DNA from: Halichoerus grypus
Taxonomy: Eukaryota > Chordata > Mammalia > Carnivora > Phocidae
Direction: 5' to 3'
Length of the DNA stretch: 64,000 bases
NCBI RefSeq assembly: GCF_964656455.1
Contig: NW_027555034.1
Location: 1-64,000 of the forward strand
Both the position numbers and the translations under genes were made by a program. A model generated the notes under the pieces. It saw only the letters and a program-made list of their open reading frames with translations, ran no database searches and was not told the DNA's origin. This document shows, one piece after another, positions 45,858 through 59,467 of the stretch (position 1 is the first letter of the stretch; the number at the start of each line of letters is the position of its first letter).

Positions 45858-46068
45858 GAAATAGTTCTGGAGGCTGCAAGTCGAGATCAAAGTGTGGTGT
45901 CGTCAGGGTTGGTTCCTCCTGAGGGCCGTGAGGGAGAATGTGTTCCACTGTCTCTCCCAGCTTCTGGGGCTTTGGTGGCAATCTTTGGCATCTATTGGCT
46001 TGTAGAAGCATCACCCCAGTCTCTGCCTGTATCCTCACATGGCGCTCTCCCTGTCTGTGCTTCAAATC
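45858..46068 (-). mobile_element. Probable MaLR LTR fragment, unit 5
   Basis: Same as unit 4. Confidence 0.35.
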
Positions 46069-46425
46069 ATTCTTGTTTCCAAAAGATACCTAATGATCTA
46101 GAGAAATTTTATTATATATAATATATGTATATAATAGACATGACATATTACATTAAATTGAAAAATAGGCATACAAAACAGTTGTATGATCCCAATTTTA
46201 TAAAAATAACAATGTATGCATTTTTAAAAGATTAAAATGCAACAAAAACAGTGCTCCTACATGATTCTTTTACGTTTCTGTTTTCTAAATTTTTCACTGA
46301 GAGCAAATACTACTTTTACAGTATGACACGTAAACAAATGTACTAAATGAATAAAGTGTGGATAGAAATCCTTTAAGTAAGAGGCTCTGGTACGTGTGAG
46401 AGATACAAAGAGATTTCCACTTCAT

Positions 46426-46588
46426 AACAACAGCCACACAAGGAGCACTTGTTATGCACCATGTGATGCTCTAAGAGCTCTCTTTGTGTAACTCACAAAA
46501 GCCATGTGAGGCCAATACTATTTTATGCCCATTTCACAGATGAGGAAAGAGCTGGATAGTCAGCAGATCCAGGCTGGTTCAAGGATCA
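46426..46588 (+). mobile_element. MIR SINE, unit 5
   Basis: Same as unit 2. Confidence 0.8.
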
Positions 46589-47368
46589 AGGTAACATCAT
46601 CTGTCTACTTGCTCACTTGTCTGTTGGAATTTGGTTTTTCAAACACAGGTTGCTGCCAGCACAACGACATTCATTTTGTTTGGTAATGGGGCAGAGGAAG
46701 AAACTAGTGGGTCAGTATCGTTATGTGTTAGTTTCCATGGGATCCAATAAGTACTTGGTTTGCATTTTTCACTTTTAACCTTAGAAAGCATTTTGTTTAC
46801 TCCTGCCCTGCTACTGTTTCACCCTAAAAATCACAGTGGGCACAATCAAGCAGGAGTTTCAACTCCACTCCACTCTATGGCCTCCCCAGCCCTTCCGGTG
46901 AAAGGAATCAGCAGGGCGGGAGAACGAACTGGCTCAGGTCCCGGCACGGGTGGTCCCATCCCACCGTGGTCCAGCCGGGAGACCTTCTCTATTTGCTCCA
47001 TCTACAAAGTGAGCTATCTGTGTAGATCTCCACCAGCTCCTTTCGGAAAGCCACAGCTGGTGGGTGGTAGAGCTGAGCTCAACCTCTAGGTCTCAACTTT
47101 AAATCAGACTAATATTTAAGGTTCTTCTTCCTTCTGTGAAGGACAAGGTCACAGTATTTCTCCTCATGTTGTCTTATAACAAGCTCTGTTCACCAGTTAG
47201 GATTTCTAAATCAGCTGTCGTTCTGTTCACTCCTTGATGTGTCACATAAAGAGCCAACTGATGGCTTGGTGTCTGTGTGCATCTGCACCATTTGGAGGAA
47301 TCATGGGTTTTGGAACACTCTGCGGATACCCAATGCAGCCACCTCTCCTCCCAGATTTCTTGATCATC

Positions 47369-48253
47369 TTTATTTTTTATTTTATTTTATTTTATTTTAA
47401 TGTTATGTTAGTCACCATACTTCATTAGTTTTTGATGTAGTGTTCCACGATTCATTGTTTTCATATAACACCCCGTGCTCCATGCGGTACGTGTCCTCCT
47501 TCATACCCATCACCAGGCTAACCCATCCCCCCACCCCCCTCCCCTCTAAAACCCTCAGCTTGTTTCGCAGAGTCCGCGGTCTCTCACGGTTCAACTCCCC
47601 CTCCGATCTCCCCCGCTTCATTTTTCCATTCCTTCTCCTAATGTCCTCCATGCTATTCCTTATGTTCCACAAATAAGTGAAGCCATGTGATAATTGACTT
47701 TCTCTGCTTGACTTATTTCACTCAGCATATTCTCCTCCAGTCCCATCCATGTTGATGCAAATGGTGGGTATTCATCCTTTCTGATGGCTGAGTAATATTC
47801 CATTGTATATATGGACCACATCTTCTCTAGCCATTCATCTGTTGAAAGGCATCTCAGCTCTTTCCACAGTTTGGCTATTGTGGACATTGCTGCTATGAAC
47901 ATTGGGGTGCATATGGCCCTTCTTTTCACTACATCTGTGTCTTTGGGGTTAATACCCAGTAGTGCAATTGCTGGGTCATAGGGTAGCTGTATTTTTCACT
48001 TTTTGAGGAACCTCCACACTGTTTTGCAAAGTGGCTGTACCAACTCGTATTCCCACCAACAGTGTAAGAGGGTTCCCCTTTCTCCACATCCTCTCCAACA
48101 TTTGTTGTTTCTTGCCTTGTCAATTCTTGCCATTCTAACTGGTGTAAGGTGCTATCTCAATGTGGTATTGACTTGAATTTCCCTGATGGCTAATGATGTT
48201 GAACATTTTTTCATGTGTCTGTTAGCCATTCCTATGTCTTCTTTGGATATATT
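47369..48253 (-). mobile_element. LINE-1 3' end, minus strand, unit 5
   Basis: No difference from unit 1 noticed. Confidence 0.9.
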
Positions 48254-48277
48254 TCTATATAGAGTGTAGATATAGAG

Positions 48278-48730
48278 ATACATATGGTATTTCTGTATAC
48301 CAGTGACAAAGAGTTTCCAAATGAAATTTAAATAAATTATGAATACCATTTACATCAACGTGGATGCAACTAGAGGATATTATGCTGAATGAAATAAGTC
48401 AGTCAGAGAAAGACAATTATATGGTTTCACTCATATGTGGAATATAAGAAACAGTGCAGACGATCATAAAAGGGAGGGAAAATTGAAAGGAAAGAAATCA
48501 GAGAGGGAGACAAACCAAGAGATGCTTAACTATAGGAAACAAACTGAGGGATCCTGGAGGGGATGTGGGGTTGGGGGTCAGATAAATGGGTGATGGGCAT
48601 TAAGGAGGGCACCCGATGTGATGAGCACTGGGTGTCATATGCAACTAATGATAGCTGAACTCTACATCTGAAACTAATGATGTACTATGTGTTTGCTAAT
48701 TGAACTAAATTAAAAAAAATTTAAAAAGAA
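48278..48730 (+). mobile_element. LINE-1 3' end, plus strand, unit 5
   Basis: Same as unit 1. Confidence 0.85.
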
Positions 48731-48885
48731 CCTGGCTGGCCTCCCCTCCCCCGGCCCAACTGCTCTGCCCTGGTTGCCGGGCACCGTTGACCTCATGGGT
48801 GGAACTCTCCACAGGGTTCTGAGTGGTCAGTTGCGGCCACAGGACTCTGGCGCTCGGAGACAGAGCTGTGGAGCCCGACGCAGCC

Positions 48886-50469
48886 ATGGAGGGCCCCCCC
48901 TCGGCCGCCGGATCCACTTGCCAGCTGGTGTTGGAGCACCTGTGGGAGGCGCTGCTGCTGATTTCTGGAAGCTGGGGACACAGCCCGAGTCTCCCCGTGT
49001 TGCCCTGGGCGGTGCTCGTATGGACTGTGCTGCTGGTTCTCCTCGTGAAGAGACGACTCACTCGAAGAAGCGCGAAGGCGCTGGGCCACAGGGGCTCTGC
49101 CCGCCACGAAGTGTGTGGAGCCCGCCGTGAGGAGAGTGGCCCAAGCACACAAGCCGAGGCCGCCCTCAGGCCGCCCGCGGTGGTGGCCAGTCCTCCCTCG
49201 TTACAAGCCCTGTGCTTGTCAGCAATGAACGCAGACCTGAGCAGGCTGGTGCTTAGGGACACTGTCATCTCTCTGAGGAAGGCACTGAAGAGCCAGCCTC
49301 CCGACCTGCCCCAGGTCCCTGGGGAAAAACCCATCCTCAGAACATCGGAGAAGGATGGAGAACAGCTTCTGAGGAAAAGAACGGAGGATCGGAGTGAAAA
49401 CCCTCCTTTTCCAGAAGGACCCGAACCGCTCAACCAAGACGTTTCGAGATGGAGGCAGAAAGGGCAGGAGAAGGAGGGGGAAGAAAGGCTGGAGCCGTCG
49501 AAGGCATGCATGGAGCCGGTCCCGAAAGATCAAGCCAGCCAGTCCCCGTCCAGGGCCGGACCCGGGCTGCAGGCCGTCCCCCCGCCTGACCTCCCTGCAC
49601 AGCACGCCGGTGCCGGGAGCCGGGGAGTCCAGCCAAAGAGGGGAGCAGGAAATGGCGATCAGCCCGCCCATCGGGCAGCAGTGGATCTGAAGGGCGTCCC
49701 TGAGGATGCTGGCTGCCCTCGGTCCCCTCCAAGTCCCGAAGGGGAACAGCAACACAGAGCCAGACGACTGTGCGCAGAAAGGCGAGAGATGGCGGAGCTG
49801 ACACGACAAATCCGCAGCCTGCAAACCCAGGAAGCCTCTTTGCAGAAGGAAACTTCACAGCTGGACAGGGAGATTCAGCCGCTGAAGCTGAAACTTCAGA
49901 ACCCCCTGGATGAACAGGACCAATACATCCTGCAACTTCACCAAAAAGTGTTTCAAGCGGAAGCTCAGTGCTTGGAAATGAAGAAGAAACTGGCCAGCGC
50001 GCAAAGAGAAATGAACTTCACGTGCCAGAGACGCAACCTCTACAAGAAGATGGCCCAAGACCTGGGCAAGGAGCTGGAGAGAAGCAGCTCCTACTATCGC
50101 AAGCTGGTCCTCTTCCATCACGAAAGAGTCACAAGGAGCTGGGTGGGAGCTGCGTCCAGAGAGAGGGAGTTCCAGGAGCTAAGGAAAGAGAATGATCGCT
50201 TGAGGCGGATGCTAGCCGGTGTGGAGTCCAGCTGCCGGCCTGTCCTGTGGGACCCTCTGGGTCCTGCTGCTCCGCCCACAGCCCACGCAGGCTGGGGAGT
50301 GTCGGGGGGTCCCCGGGGTCATCTGGCCCCCAGGGGGGAGGGAAGGCCCACCGTGAGGGCCCCGGGACCCGGAGTCGCCTGCAGGGGTGACCGGGCTCAG
50401 GGCAGCTGGGGCTCTGAGCCGCCACAGCCCGGCTCAGCATCTGCGCGGAGCTCCGTGAAGAACGTCTGA
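48886..50469 (+). CDS. cTAGE5/MIA2-like protein, intronless, copy 5
   Basis: Same 527-residue product. It sits in the unit that carries the private variant cluster at 42846-44343. That cluster ends about 4.5 kb upstream, so the gene itself shows none of the extra divergence. Confidence 0.82.
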   Translation: MEGPPSAAGSTCQLVLEHLWEALLLISGSWGHSPSLPVLPWAVLVWTVLLVLLVKRRLTRRSAKALGHRGSARHEVCGARREESGPSTQAEAALRPPAVVASPPSLQALCLSAMNADLSRLVLRDTVISLRKALKSQPPDLPQVPGEKPILRTSEKDGEQLLRKRTEDRSENPPFPEGPEPLNQDVSRWRQKGQEKEGEERLEPSKACMEPVPKDQASQSPSRAGPGLQAVPPPDLPAQHAGAGSRGVQPKRGAGNGDQPAHRAAVDLKGVPEDAGCPRSPPSPEGEQQHRARRLCAERREMAELTRQIRSLQTQEASLQKETSQLDREIQPLKLKLQNPLDEQDQYILQLHQKVFQAEAQCLEMKKKLASAQREMNFTCQRRNLYKKMAQDLGKELERSSSYYRKLVLFHHERVTRSWVGAASREREFQELRKENDRLRRMLAGVESSCRPVLWDPLGPAAPPTAHAGWGVSGGPRGHLAPRGEGRPTVRAPGPGVACRGDRAQGSWGSEPPQPGSASARSSVKNV

Positions 50470-50838
50470 TGGCTCTCTCTCTAGTGAAACGGCTACTCTT
50501 TCGGAACTGACGCCACAGTGACTCTCCGCAGGATAGCGGTGTAACCCCATCGCGGACTGTGTAACTAGAGCTTCGTCCACATGGTCATGAAGACATAGCT
50601 TCCCTGCCGGACGCTTTAGAACTGTCTGCTGTGGGTACGGTGTTCGGATTGAAATTCATGCCACTGGGACTGAAGACATCCTCTATCGTGGACATGCATA
50701 GAGACTTTCAAACAAGACCATTTCTGTGCTCTAGGACTAGGGTTACAGTTCCGCAGAAATAACTCAGTATTTATGTGAACAAAATGTGATTGCCTTAAAA
50801 AAAGAGAGAGAGAAAAACCTTAAACAAAACAACATCTC
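50470..50838 (+). other. Retrocopy 3' UTR and A-rich tail, copy 5
   Basis: Matches copy 1; the A-rich run is at 50797-50831. Confidence 0.55.
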
Positions 50839-50865
50839 ACTCAAACTGTATGAAATAGTTAGTGT

Positions 50866-51056
50866 AGTCCTACATTCAAATTTTAGTCCTAAAACTCATA
50901 TTTTAGTCGTCAATTCAAATTTTAGTCCTAAATTCAAATTTTAGTCTTAAATTCAAATTTTGGTCCTGCATTCACATTTTAGTCCTAAGTTCATATTTTA
51001 GTTCTGAATTCATATTTTAGTCCTAAATTCATAGCATTAGTTTAGTCTTAAATTTA
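50866..51056 (+). repeat. 19-bp minisatellite, unit 5
   Basis: Same number and order of variant repeats. Confidence 0.9.
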
Positions 51057-51368
51057 TAGATAGGAAAACTTAGGAATTTGCAACCATTTCTTCCTTGTTC
51101 TGCCATTTTTTTCTTCTTAGCCTTTGTTGTTTTGTTTAAGATACTGTTTGTTGTTTAACATTTATGAATTGTATGCAGTCAAAATACAAAGTTTTCTCCT
51201 GATAACAAGCATACACTCCCATGCACGTGGGCATGTGCACACGCACACACCCCAGGATGCAGAATCTAGACTACTGTAGTTGTTTTATGAGTACCTGAAA
51301 ATGTAAAAATAGAATTGACCATTTTAAAAATTGCTTAGAGATAAATAAATTACTGAAAGGAAAAAACG

Positions 51369-53382
51369 TGTGTGTGCAATGTGTAAAGAGAGGACAGGCT
51401 CCTTGATGTTCTGCACAGAGAGCAGAGTGTCCCGATGGACCAGGGAAGATCCCAGGCAGGAGCGCTTCTCCCACACGGTGCGGAGTTGGAGGCCGGGGGA
51501 CAGTCCCCAGCTACAGCAGGGAAGAGGGCAGGACCAAGGAGGGGGCTCCCAGCCTCCAGCCACAGGGGGAGGCGGTCCCACCCCTGGGCCTGGAGGGAGG
51601 ACAGGGAAGTGGCATCTGCTGAGCCCAGTGGGGGGCTGTCCCAGGAATGGGGCAAAGTGCCCCCCCTCTGCCATCCAGACCTCCATGGACTGCTGGGCAA
51701 GGAGGCAGCCCCCAGAGGGCCTGAGTGCAGGTAGGGGAGTCAGCCTCGGGCACAGGGCAGGCAGAAAAGGGTCCAGGAGCAATTTGGAGAAGGACGCGCA
51801 CTCATGATTCTATTTGATCCAAAGTGTGCCTGTGTGTATTATTTGCTTTCATTCGCACCCACATATGTAGTGAGTATCTCTGCAGCTTCGAAGATGTCTT
51901 TAGCGCTGTCCTGCAGCATGGGGTGGGGCCCGAGGAGCCCCAGGGCTTCCGTCCTAGTGGGGGCAAGGCCAGGGAATCAAGAACAAGGGCACAAGGAATA
52001 GCAATCTCTGCTCTGCAGAGAATTCCAATAGGGTGATGACTACAGGGGTCAGGGGCCACAACCAGAGGGGACATTCAGGCTGAGATGAAGGTCACAGGAG
52101 GTAGTCTGGGAGAGCAGGGGGCAGAATGTTCCAGGCAGGGAGCACAGGAGTATAAAGGCCGAGGCAGGGCTGTGCTGCCGGGGCTGGGGAAACCGGGCAC
52201 AGGTGACAGGGAAGGGGGCGGGCAGCAGGGCCCCTGCACAGAGCTCTCCCTCGTGCAGGGTAGAGACACCCGGGGCGGGTGTAGACCTGGAGACAGGGGC
52301 TGGTGGCTGGGCACGGGTGTGATGTGTGTTCTGCACAGATCTGCGTGGCTTTGGGGACAAGGGAACGAGGGGAGGGGGAGACGGGGCTGGATTCTGGGAG
52401 AGGGCTCACGGGGTCTGCATGGAGCACTGGGGGCTGGCACTGGGGTGGTCATCATGGAGATGGAGGGGGAGGACAGATCGGGGCTGTGTTGGGGCAGTTG
52501 GGGGGGTCAGAGGAGAGGCAGGAAGAAAGACTCCCACCTTCTGTAAGATCGCTGTGTGTTGTCTGGGCGTCCTCAAGGAACCCTTAGAAAAATCTCTGCG
52601 TGGGGCCCTGAGGAGAGTCAGCAAGGCATGGACCCATTGCACGCAGTGGGGAGCCCGCTTTCTGAGGAGTGCGGCGTGGAGTAGGCCTGTCCATTTGGGC
52701 TCCCGCCAGGTTTCCACCGTCCCTGACGGCCCTCGTGAGCAGGTGGTCTCACCTCCGAGCTGCTCCCACAACAGGGACCCCAAGGGCAGCTTCGGGAGGG
52801 GCTGGAGTGCAGGGGGAGGATTTCCAAGGGGACGCACGTCCTACCTGATGGAGCCGACGCTGCTACCAGCGGGAACCACGACAAATACGACGTGTCCTCC
52901 CACAGAGTCACAGGCAGCAGGAGAGAGAGGCTCAGGGGCTGGAAGTGCTCCTGAAGGGGGCATGTGCCCTCACTGCTGGGCCACTCCGGCTCTCTAACTG
53001 TCCCTGCTGCAGGCTGGGGTGGGGTGGCAGGGCAGGGGGCCTCTCCGGACGAGGAGGCCTCTGAGCTGAATACTGATAGATGAGCAGGAGTCCCCGATGG
53101 TGCTTTCACAGTTTAAAGAGCAGAGGAGTCCTTGGAGACCTTGTCACAGAACGATTCCGACTCCTCAGGTTGTGGAGCTGAAACTCAGCACGGCCTCCAC
53201 GTGAGCTCTATGTTGGGACCAGACACGGAGTAGCAAGGGTCCTTAGATGACGATCGGAGAGAAGCGGGGGCAGTTGGTTGATACAGGGGATTTTCTGGCA
53301 GAAGGCACAGCACAGGCCAGACACAGGGCCGAAAACAGTCTAGTCTCAGTGAGCAAGGCGAGTTTGTGCAGTTAGCTTTCTG
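51369..53382. other. GC-rich linker between genes 5 and 6
   Basis: Same content as the preceding linker. Confidence 0.6.
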
Positions 53383-53958
53383 GAGTCCAGTGCCGATGGG
53401 CTCATAAGGGAATTCTACCAAACATTTCAAGACGAATTAACACCTATTTTTCTGAAGTGGTTTCAAAAAATAGAAATGGAAGGAAAACTTCCAAACTCAT
53501 TCTATAAGGCCAGCATTACCTTGATCCCCAAATCAGACAAAGACCCCAATGAAAAGAATTTCAGACCAATATGCCTGATGAAAATGGATGCAAGACTGTT
53601 GAATCACAGATCTGTACCTCCGAAACAAATCATGCAATATATCTTAAGAAAGAAAAAAGAAGAAGAAGGAGATAGCAGGAGGGGAAGAATGAAGGGGGGC
53701 AAATGGGAGGGGGAGACGAACCATGAGAGACGATGGACTCTGAAAAATAAACTGAGGGTTCTAGAGGGGACGGGGGTGGGAGGATGGGTTAGCCTGGTGA
53801 TGGGTATTAAAGAGGGCACGTTCTGCATGGAGCACTGGGTGTTATGCACAAACAACGAATCATGGAACACTGTATCTAAAACTAATGATGTAATGTATGG
53901 GGATTAACATAACAATAAAAAATTTTTTAGAATTAAAAAAATAAAAAAATAATTCCTA
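53383..53958 (+). mobile_element. LINE-1, internally deleted, unit 6
   Basis: Indistinguishable by eye from the unit 5 element, including the altered A-rich tail. Confidence 0.88.
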
Positions 53959-53969
53959 AAAAAATAATA

Positions 53970-55895
53970 AAGTGCTCAATATGATTTTTTAAAACATCAG
54001 TTGCATTTCTATACACTAACAATGAGACAGAAGAAAGAGAAAATAAGGAATTGATCCCATTTACAGTTGCACCAAAACCCATAAGACACCTAGGAATAAA
54101 CCTAACCAAAGAGGAAAAGGATCTCTACTCGAAAAACTAAAGAACACTTATGAAAGAAATTGAGGAAGACACAAAGAAATGGAAAAATATGACATGTTCA
54201 CGGATTTGAAGAAGAAATATTAGTTAAAATGTCTTATGCTACCCAGAGCAAGCTACACATTCAATGCAATCTCTATCAAAACGCCATTGACATTTTTCAC
54301 AGAGCTGGAGCAAATAATCCCAAAATTTGTATGGACCAGAAAAGATCCAGAATAGCCAGAGGAATGTTGAAAAAGAAAACCAAAGCTGGTGGCATCACGG
54401 TTCTGGACTTCAAGCTCTCTGACAAAGCTGCAATCATCAAGACAGCATGGCACTGACACAAAAACAGACAGACATCAATGGAACAGTATAGAGAACCCAG
54501 AAAGGGACCCTCAACTCTATTGTCAACTAATTTTCGACAAAGCAGGAAGGAAAATCCAAAAGAAAAAAAGTCTCTTCAACAAATGACGTTGGGATAATTG
54601 GACAGCCACACGGAGAAGAATGACACTGGACCATTTCCTTACACCATACACAAAGATAAACTCAAAATGGACGAGAGACCTAAATGGGAGACAGGAATCC
54701 ATCAAAATCTTAGAGGAGAACACAGCAACAATCTCTTAGACCTCGGCTGCAGCAACTCTTGCTAGACACATCTCCAAAGGCAGGGAAACAATAGCAAAAG
54801 TGAACTATTGGGACTTCATCAAGATAAAAAGCTTTTGCCCGGCAAAGGAAACAGTCAGCAAAACCAAAAGGCAACCTATGGGATGGAAGGAGATATTTGC
54901 AAATAACTTATCAGATAAAGGGCTCATAACCAAAATCTATAAAGAACTTATCAAACTCAGCACCCAAAAAACCAAATAATCCAGTGAAGAAATCTGCAGA
55001 AGACATGAAGAGACATTTCTCGAAAGAAGACCTACAAATGGCCAACAGACACATGAACAAATGCTCCACATCACTCAGAATCAGGGAAATCCAAATCAAA
55101 ACCTCAATGAGATACCACCTCACACCAGTCAGAATGGCTAAAATTAACAAGTCAGGAAATGGCAGATGTTGGCAAGGATGCAGAGAAAGGGGAACCCTCC
55201 TACACTGTTGGTAGGAAGGCAAGCTGGTGCAGCCAATCTGGAAAACAGTAGGGAGGTTCCTTAAAAAGTTAAAAATAGGGCTACCCTCTGACTCAGCAAT
55301 TGCATTACTAGGTATTTACCCCAAAGATACAAAGATAGTGATCCGAAGGGGCACATACACCCCAATACATATTGCAGCAATGCCCACAATAGCCAAACTG
55401 TAGAAAGAGCCCGAATGCCCCACGACAGATGAATGGATAAAGAAGATGTGGTATATGTACACCATGGAATATTACTCAGCCATCAAAAAGGATGATTGCT
55501 TACCATTTACATCACCGGGGATGGAACTGGAGGGTATTATGCTAAGCGAAATAAGTCAATGAGAGAAAGACAATTGTCGTATGGTTTCACTCACATGTGG
55601 AATGTAAGAAACAGCACAGAGGACCATAGGGGAAGGGAGAGAAAACTGAATGGGAAGTCACAGAGAAGAAGAAAAACCATCACAGACTCTTAACTATAGG
55701 AAATAAACTGAGGGTTGCTGGAGGTGGATGGAGTGATGGGGTAAGTGGGGGATGGGCATTAAGTAGGGCATGTGATGTTATGAGCACTGGGTGTTAGATG
55801 AAACTGATGAATTATTGAGCCCTACATCTGAAACTAATGTTGTACTCTATGTTGGCTAATTAAATTTAAATTAAAAAAGGAAAAAACAAAGGAAA
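53970..55895 (+). mobile_element. LINE-1 ORF2 C-terminal region and 3' UTR, unit 6
   Basis: Matches the unit 5 element at every site I compared. Confidence 0.9.
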
Positions 55896-56439
55896 ATAAT
55901 TTAAATAAATCAATTATCAATGAAAATATCAAGTATTCAGAAATCTGCCCAAAAATATGCAAAACCTCTATAGGATAGACCAATGGAAAACACTAAAAAG
56001 TTCAGAAAGACAACACACCATACATGGCTATTAATTCACATCAGAAGAGGCAGAAAGACGGAGGGTATGGAATTTAAAATACACTCACCTTTCCATGTAA
56101 AAACAAATGCAACTGGTCCCTGCCACAAAAACCCCATCGAGGTTTCCAAATTATCCAGATGTTACCTTCCCGATCTCTGGCCATTCTTGGTTTTGTTTGT
56201 TTGCTTGCTTCTTTGGTTGGTTGATCTTCTAGTTATAAAAACAGTTTCGGTTGTCAAGAAGACAGAAGATAAAGAACAAGCTAACTGAATATCTGCCTTC
56301 TTGGTTGGTGTGCCTTGGAAAGTGAATGTGTGACGGACGAGAGCTGAAGTCACTGACAATGCCTCATCCATTCCGCCCTCAGCGAACCCCATCATGATGG
56401 AGTTCAAGCCATCTCGGGATGTCCTCTTATCCTTGAATT

Positions 56440-56650
56440 GAAATAGTTCTGGAGGCTGCAAGTCGAGATCAAAGTGTGGTGTCGTCAGGGTTGGTTCCTC
56501 CTGAGGGCCGTGAGGGAGAATGTGTTCCACTGTCTCTCCCAGCTTCTGGGGCTTTGGTGGCAATCTTTGGCATCTATTGGCTTGTAGAAGCATCACCCCA
56601 GTCTCTGCCTGTATCCTCACATGGCGCTCTCCCTGTCTGTGCTTCAAATC
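56440..56650 (-). mobile_element. Probable MaLR LTR fragment, unit 6
   Basis: Same as units 4 and 5. Confidence 0.35.
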
Positions 56651-57007
56651 ATTCTTGTTTCCAAAAGATACCTAATGATCTAGAGAAATTTTATTATATA
56701 TAATATATGTATATAATAGACATGACATATTACATTAAATTGAAAAATAGGCATACAAAACAGTTGTATGATCCCAATTTTATAAAAATAACAATGTATG
56801 CATTTTTAAAAGATTAAAATGCAACAAAAACAGTGCTCCTACATGATTCTTTTACGTTTCTGTTTTCTAAATTTTTCACTGAGAGCAAATACTACTTTTA
56901 CAGTATGACACGTAAACAAATGTACTAAATGAATAAAGTGTGGATAGAAATCCTTTAAGTAAGAGGCTCTGGTACGTGTGAGAGATACAAAGAGATTTCC
57001 ACTTCAT

Positions 57008-57170
57008 AACAACAGCCACACAAGGAGCACTTGTTATGCACCATGTGATGCTCTAAGAGCTCTCTTTGTGTAACTCACAAAAGCCATGTGAGGCCAATAC
57101 TATTTTATGCCCATTTCACAGATGAGGAAAGAGCTGGATAGTCAGCAGATCCAGGCTGGTTCAAGGATCA
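57008..57170 (+). mobile_element. MIR SINE, unit 6
   Basis: Same as unit 2. Confidence 0.8.
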
Positions 57171-57950
57171 AGGTAACATCATCTGTCTACTTGCTCACTT
57201 GTCTGTTGGAATTTGGTTTTTCAAACACAGGTTGCTGCCAGCACAACGACATTCATTTTGTTTGGTAATGGGGCAGAGGAAGAAACTAGTGGGTCAGTAT
57301 CGTTATGTGTTAGTTTCCATGGGATCCAATAAGTACTTGGTTTGCATTTTTCACTTTTAACCTTAGAAAGCATTTTGTTTACTCCTGCCCTGCTACTGTT
57401 TCACCCTAAAAATCACAGTGGGCACAATCAAGCAGGAGTTTCAACTCCACTCCACTCTATGGCCTCCCCAGCCCTTCCGGTGAAAGGAATCAGCAGGGCG
57501 GGAGAACGAACTGGCTCAGGTCCCGGCACGGGTGGTCCCATCCCACCGTGGTCCAGCCGGGAGACCTTCTCTATTTGCTCCATCTACAAAGTGAGCTATC
57601 TGTGTAGATCTCCACCAGCTCCTTTCGGAAAGCCACAGCTGGTGGGTGGTAGAGCTGAGCTCAACCTCTAGGTCTCAACTTTAAATCAGACTAATATTTA
57701 AGGTTCTTCTTCCTTCTGTGAAGGACAAGGTCACAGTATTTCTCCTCATGTTGTCTTATAACAAGCTCTGTTCACCAGTTAGGATTTCTAAATCAGCTGT
57801 CGTTCTGTTCACTCCTTGATGTGTCACATAAAGAGCCAACTGATGGCTTGGTGTCTGTGTGCATCTGCACCATTTGGAGGAATCATGGGTTTTGGAACAC
57901 TCTGCGGATACCCAATGCAGCCACCTCTCCTCCCAGATTTCTTGATCATC

Positions 57951-58835
57951 TTTATTTTTTATTTTATTTTATTTTATTTTAATGTTATGTTAGTCACCAT
58001 ACTTCATTAGTTTTTGATGTAGTGTTCCACGATTCATTGTTTTCATATAACACCCCGTGCTCCATGCGGTACGTGTCCTCCTTCATACCCATCACCAGGC
58101 TAACCCATCCCCCCACCCCCCTCCCCTCTAAAACCCTCAGCTTGTTTCGCAGAGTCCGCGGTCTCTCACGGTTCAACTCCCCCTCCGATCTCCCCCGCTT
58201 CATTTTTCCATTCCTTCTCCTAATGTCCTCCATGCTATTCCTTATGTTCCACAAATAAGTGAAGCCATGTGATAATTGACTTTCTCTGCTTGACTTATTT
58301 CACTCAGCATATTCTCCTCCAGTCCCATCCATGTTGATGCAAATGGTGGGTATTCATCCTTTCTGATGGCTGAGTAATATTCCATTGTATATATGGACCA
58401 CATCTTCTCTAGCCATTCATCTGTTGAAAGGCATCTCAGCTCTTTCCACAGTTTGGCTATTGTGGACATTGCTGCTATGAACATTGGGGTGCATATGGCC
58501 CTTCTTTTCACTACATCTGTGTCTTTGGGGTTAATACCCAGTAGTGCAATTGCTGGGTCATAGGGTAGCTGTATTTTTCACTTTTTGAGGAACCTCCACA
58601 CTGTTTTGCAAAGTGGCTGTACCAACTCGTATTCCCACCAACAGTGTAAGAGGGTTCCCCTTTCTCCACATCCTCTCCAACATTTGTTGTTTCTTGCCTT
58701 GTCAATTCTTGCCATTCTAACTGGTGTAAGGTGCTATCTCAATGTGGTATTGACTTGAATTTCCCTGATGGCTAATGATGTTGAACATTTTTTCATGTGT
58801 CTGTTAGCCATTCCTATGTCTTCTTTGGATATATT
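57951..58835 (-). mobile_element. LINE-1 3' end, minus strand, unit 6
   Basis: No difference from unit 1 noticed. Confidence 0.9.
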
Positions 58836-58859
58836 TCTATATAGAGTGTAGATATAGAG

Positions 58860-59312
58860 ATACATATGGTATTTCTGTATACCAGTGACAAAGAGTTTCC
58901 AAATGAAATTTAAATAAATTATGAATACCATTTACATCAACGTGGATGCAACTAGAGGATATTATGCTGAATGAAATAAGTCAGTCAGAGAAAGACAATT
59001 ATATGGTTTCACTCATATGTGGAATATAAGAAACAGTGCAGACGATCATAAAAGGGAGGGAAAATTGAAAGGAAAGAAATCAGAGAGGGAGACAAACCAA
59101 GAGATGCTTAACTATAGGAAACAAACTGAGGGATCCTGGAGGGGATGTGGGGTTGGGGGTCAGATAAATGGGTGATGGGCATTAAGGAGGGCACCCGATG
59201 TGATGAGCACTGGGTGTCATATGCAACTAATGATAGCTGAACTCTACATCTGAAACTAATGATGTACTATGTGTTTGCTAATTGAACTAAATTAAAAAAA
59301 ATTTAAAAAGAA
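58860..59312 (+). mobile_element. LINE-1 3' end, plus strand, unit 6
   Basis: Same as unit 1. Confidence 0.85.
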
Positions 59313-59467
59313 CCTGGCTGGCCTCCCCTCCCCCGGCCCAACTGCTCTGCCCTGGTTGCCGGGCACCGTTGACCTCATGGGTGGAACTCTCCACAGGGTT
59401 CTGAGTGGTCAGTTGCGGCCACAGGACTCTGGCGCTCGGAGACAGAGCTGTGGAGCCCGACGCAGCC

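Larger units (their letters stand above)
42329..52910 (+). repeat. Macrosatellite unit 5
   Basis: Fifth full copy, almost identical to unit 6. Both carry variants found nowhere else in the window, all between 42846 and 44343 in this copy: C at 42846, C at 43434, A at 43461, G at 43967, T at 44210 and C at 44343. A one-base loss in an A-run near 43375-43383 is balanced by a one-base gain at AAAGTGCTC near 43388, so the unit keeps its length. Confidence 0.97.
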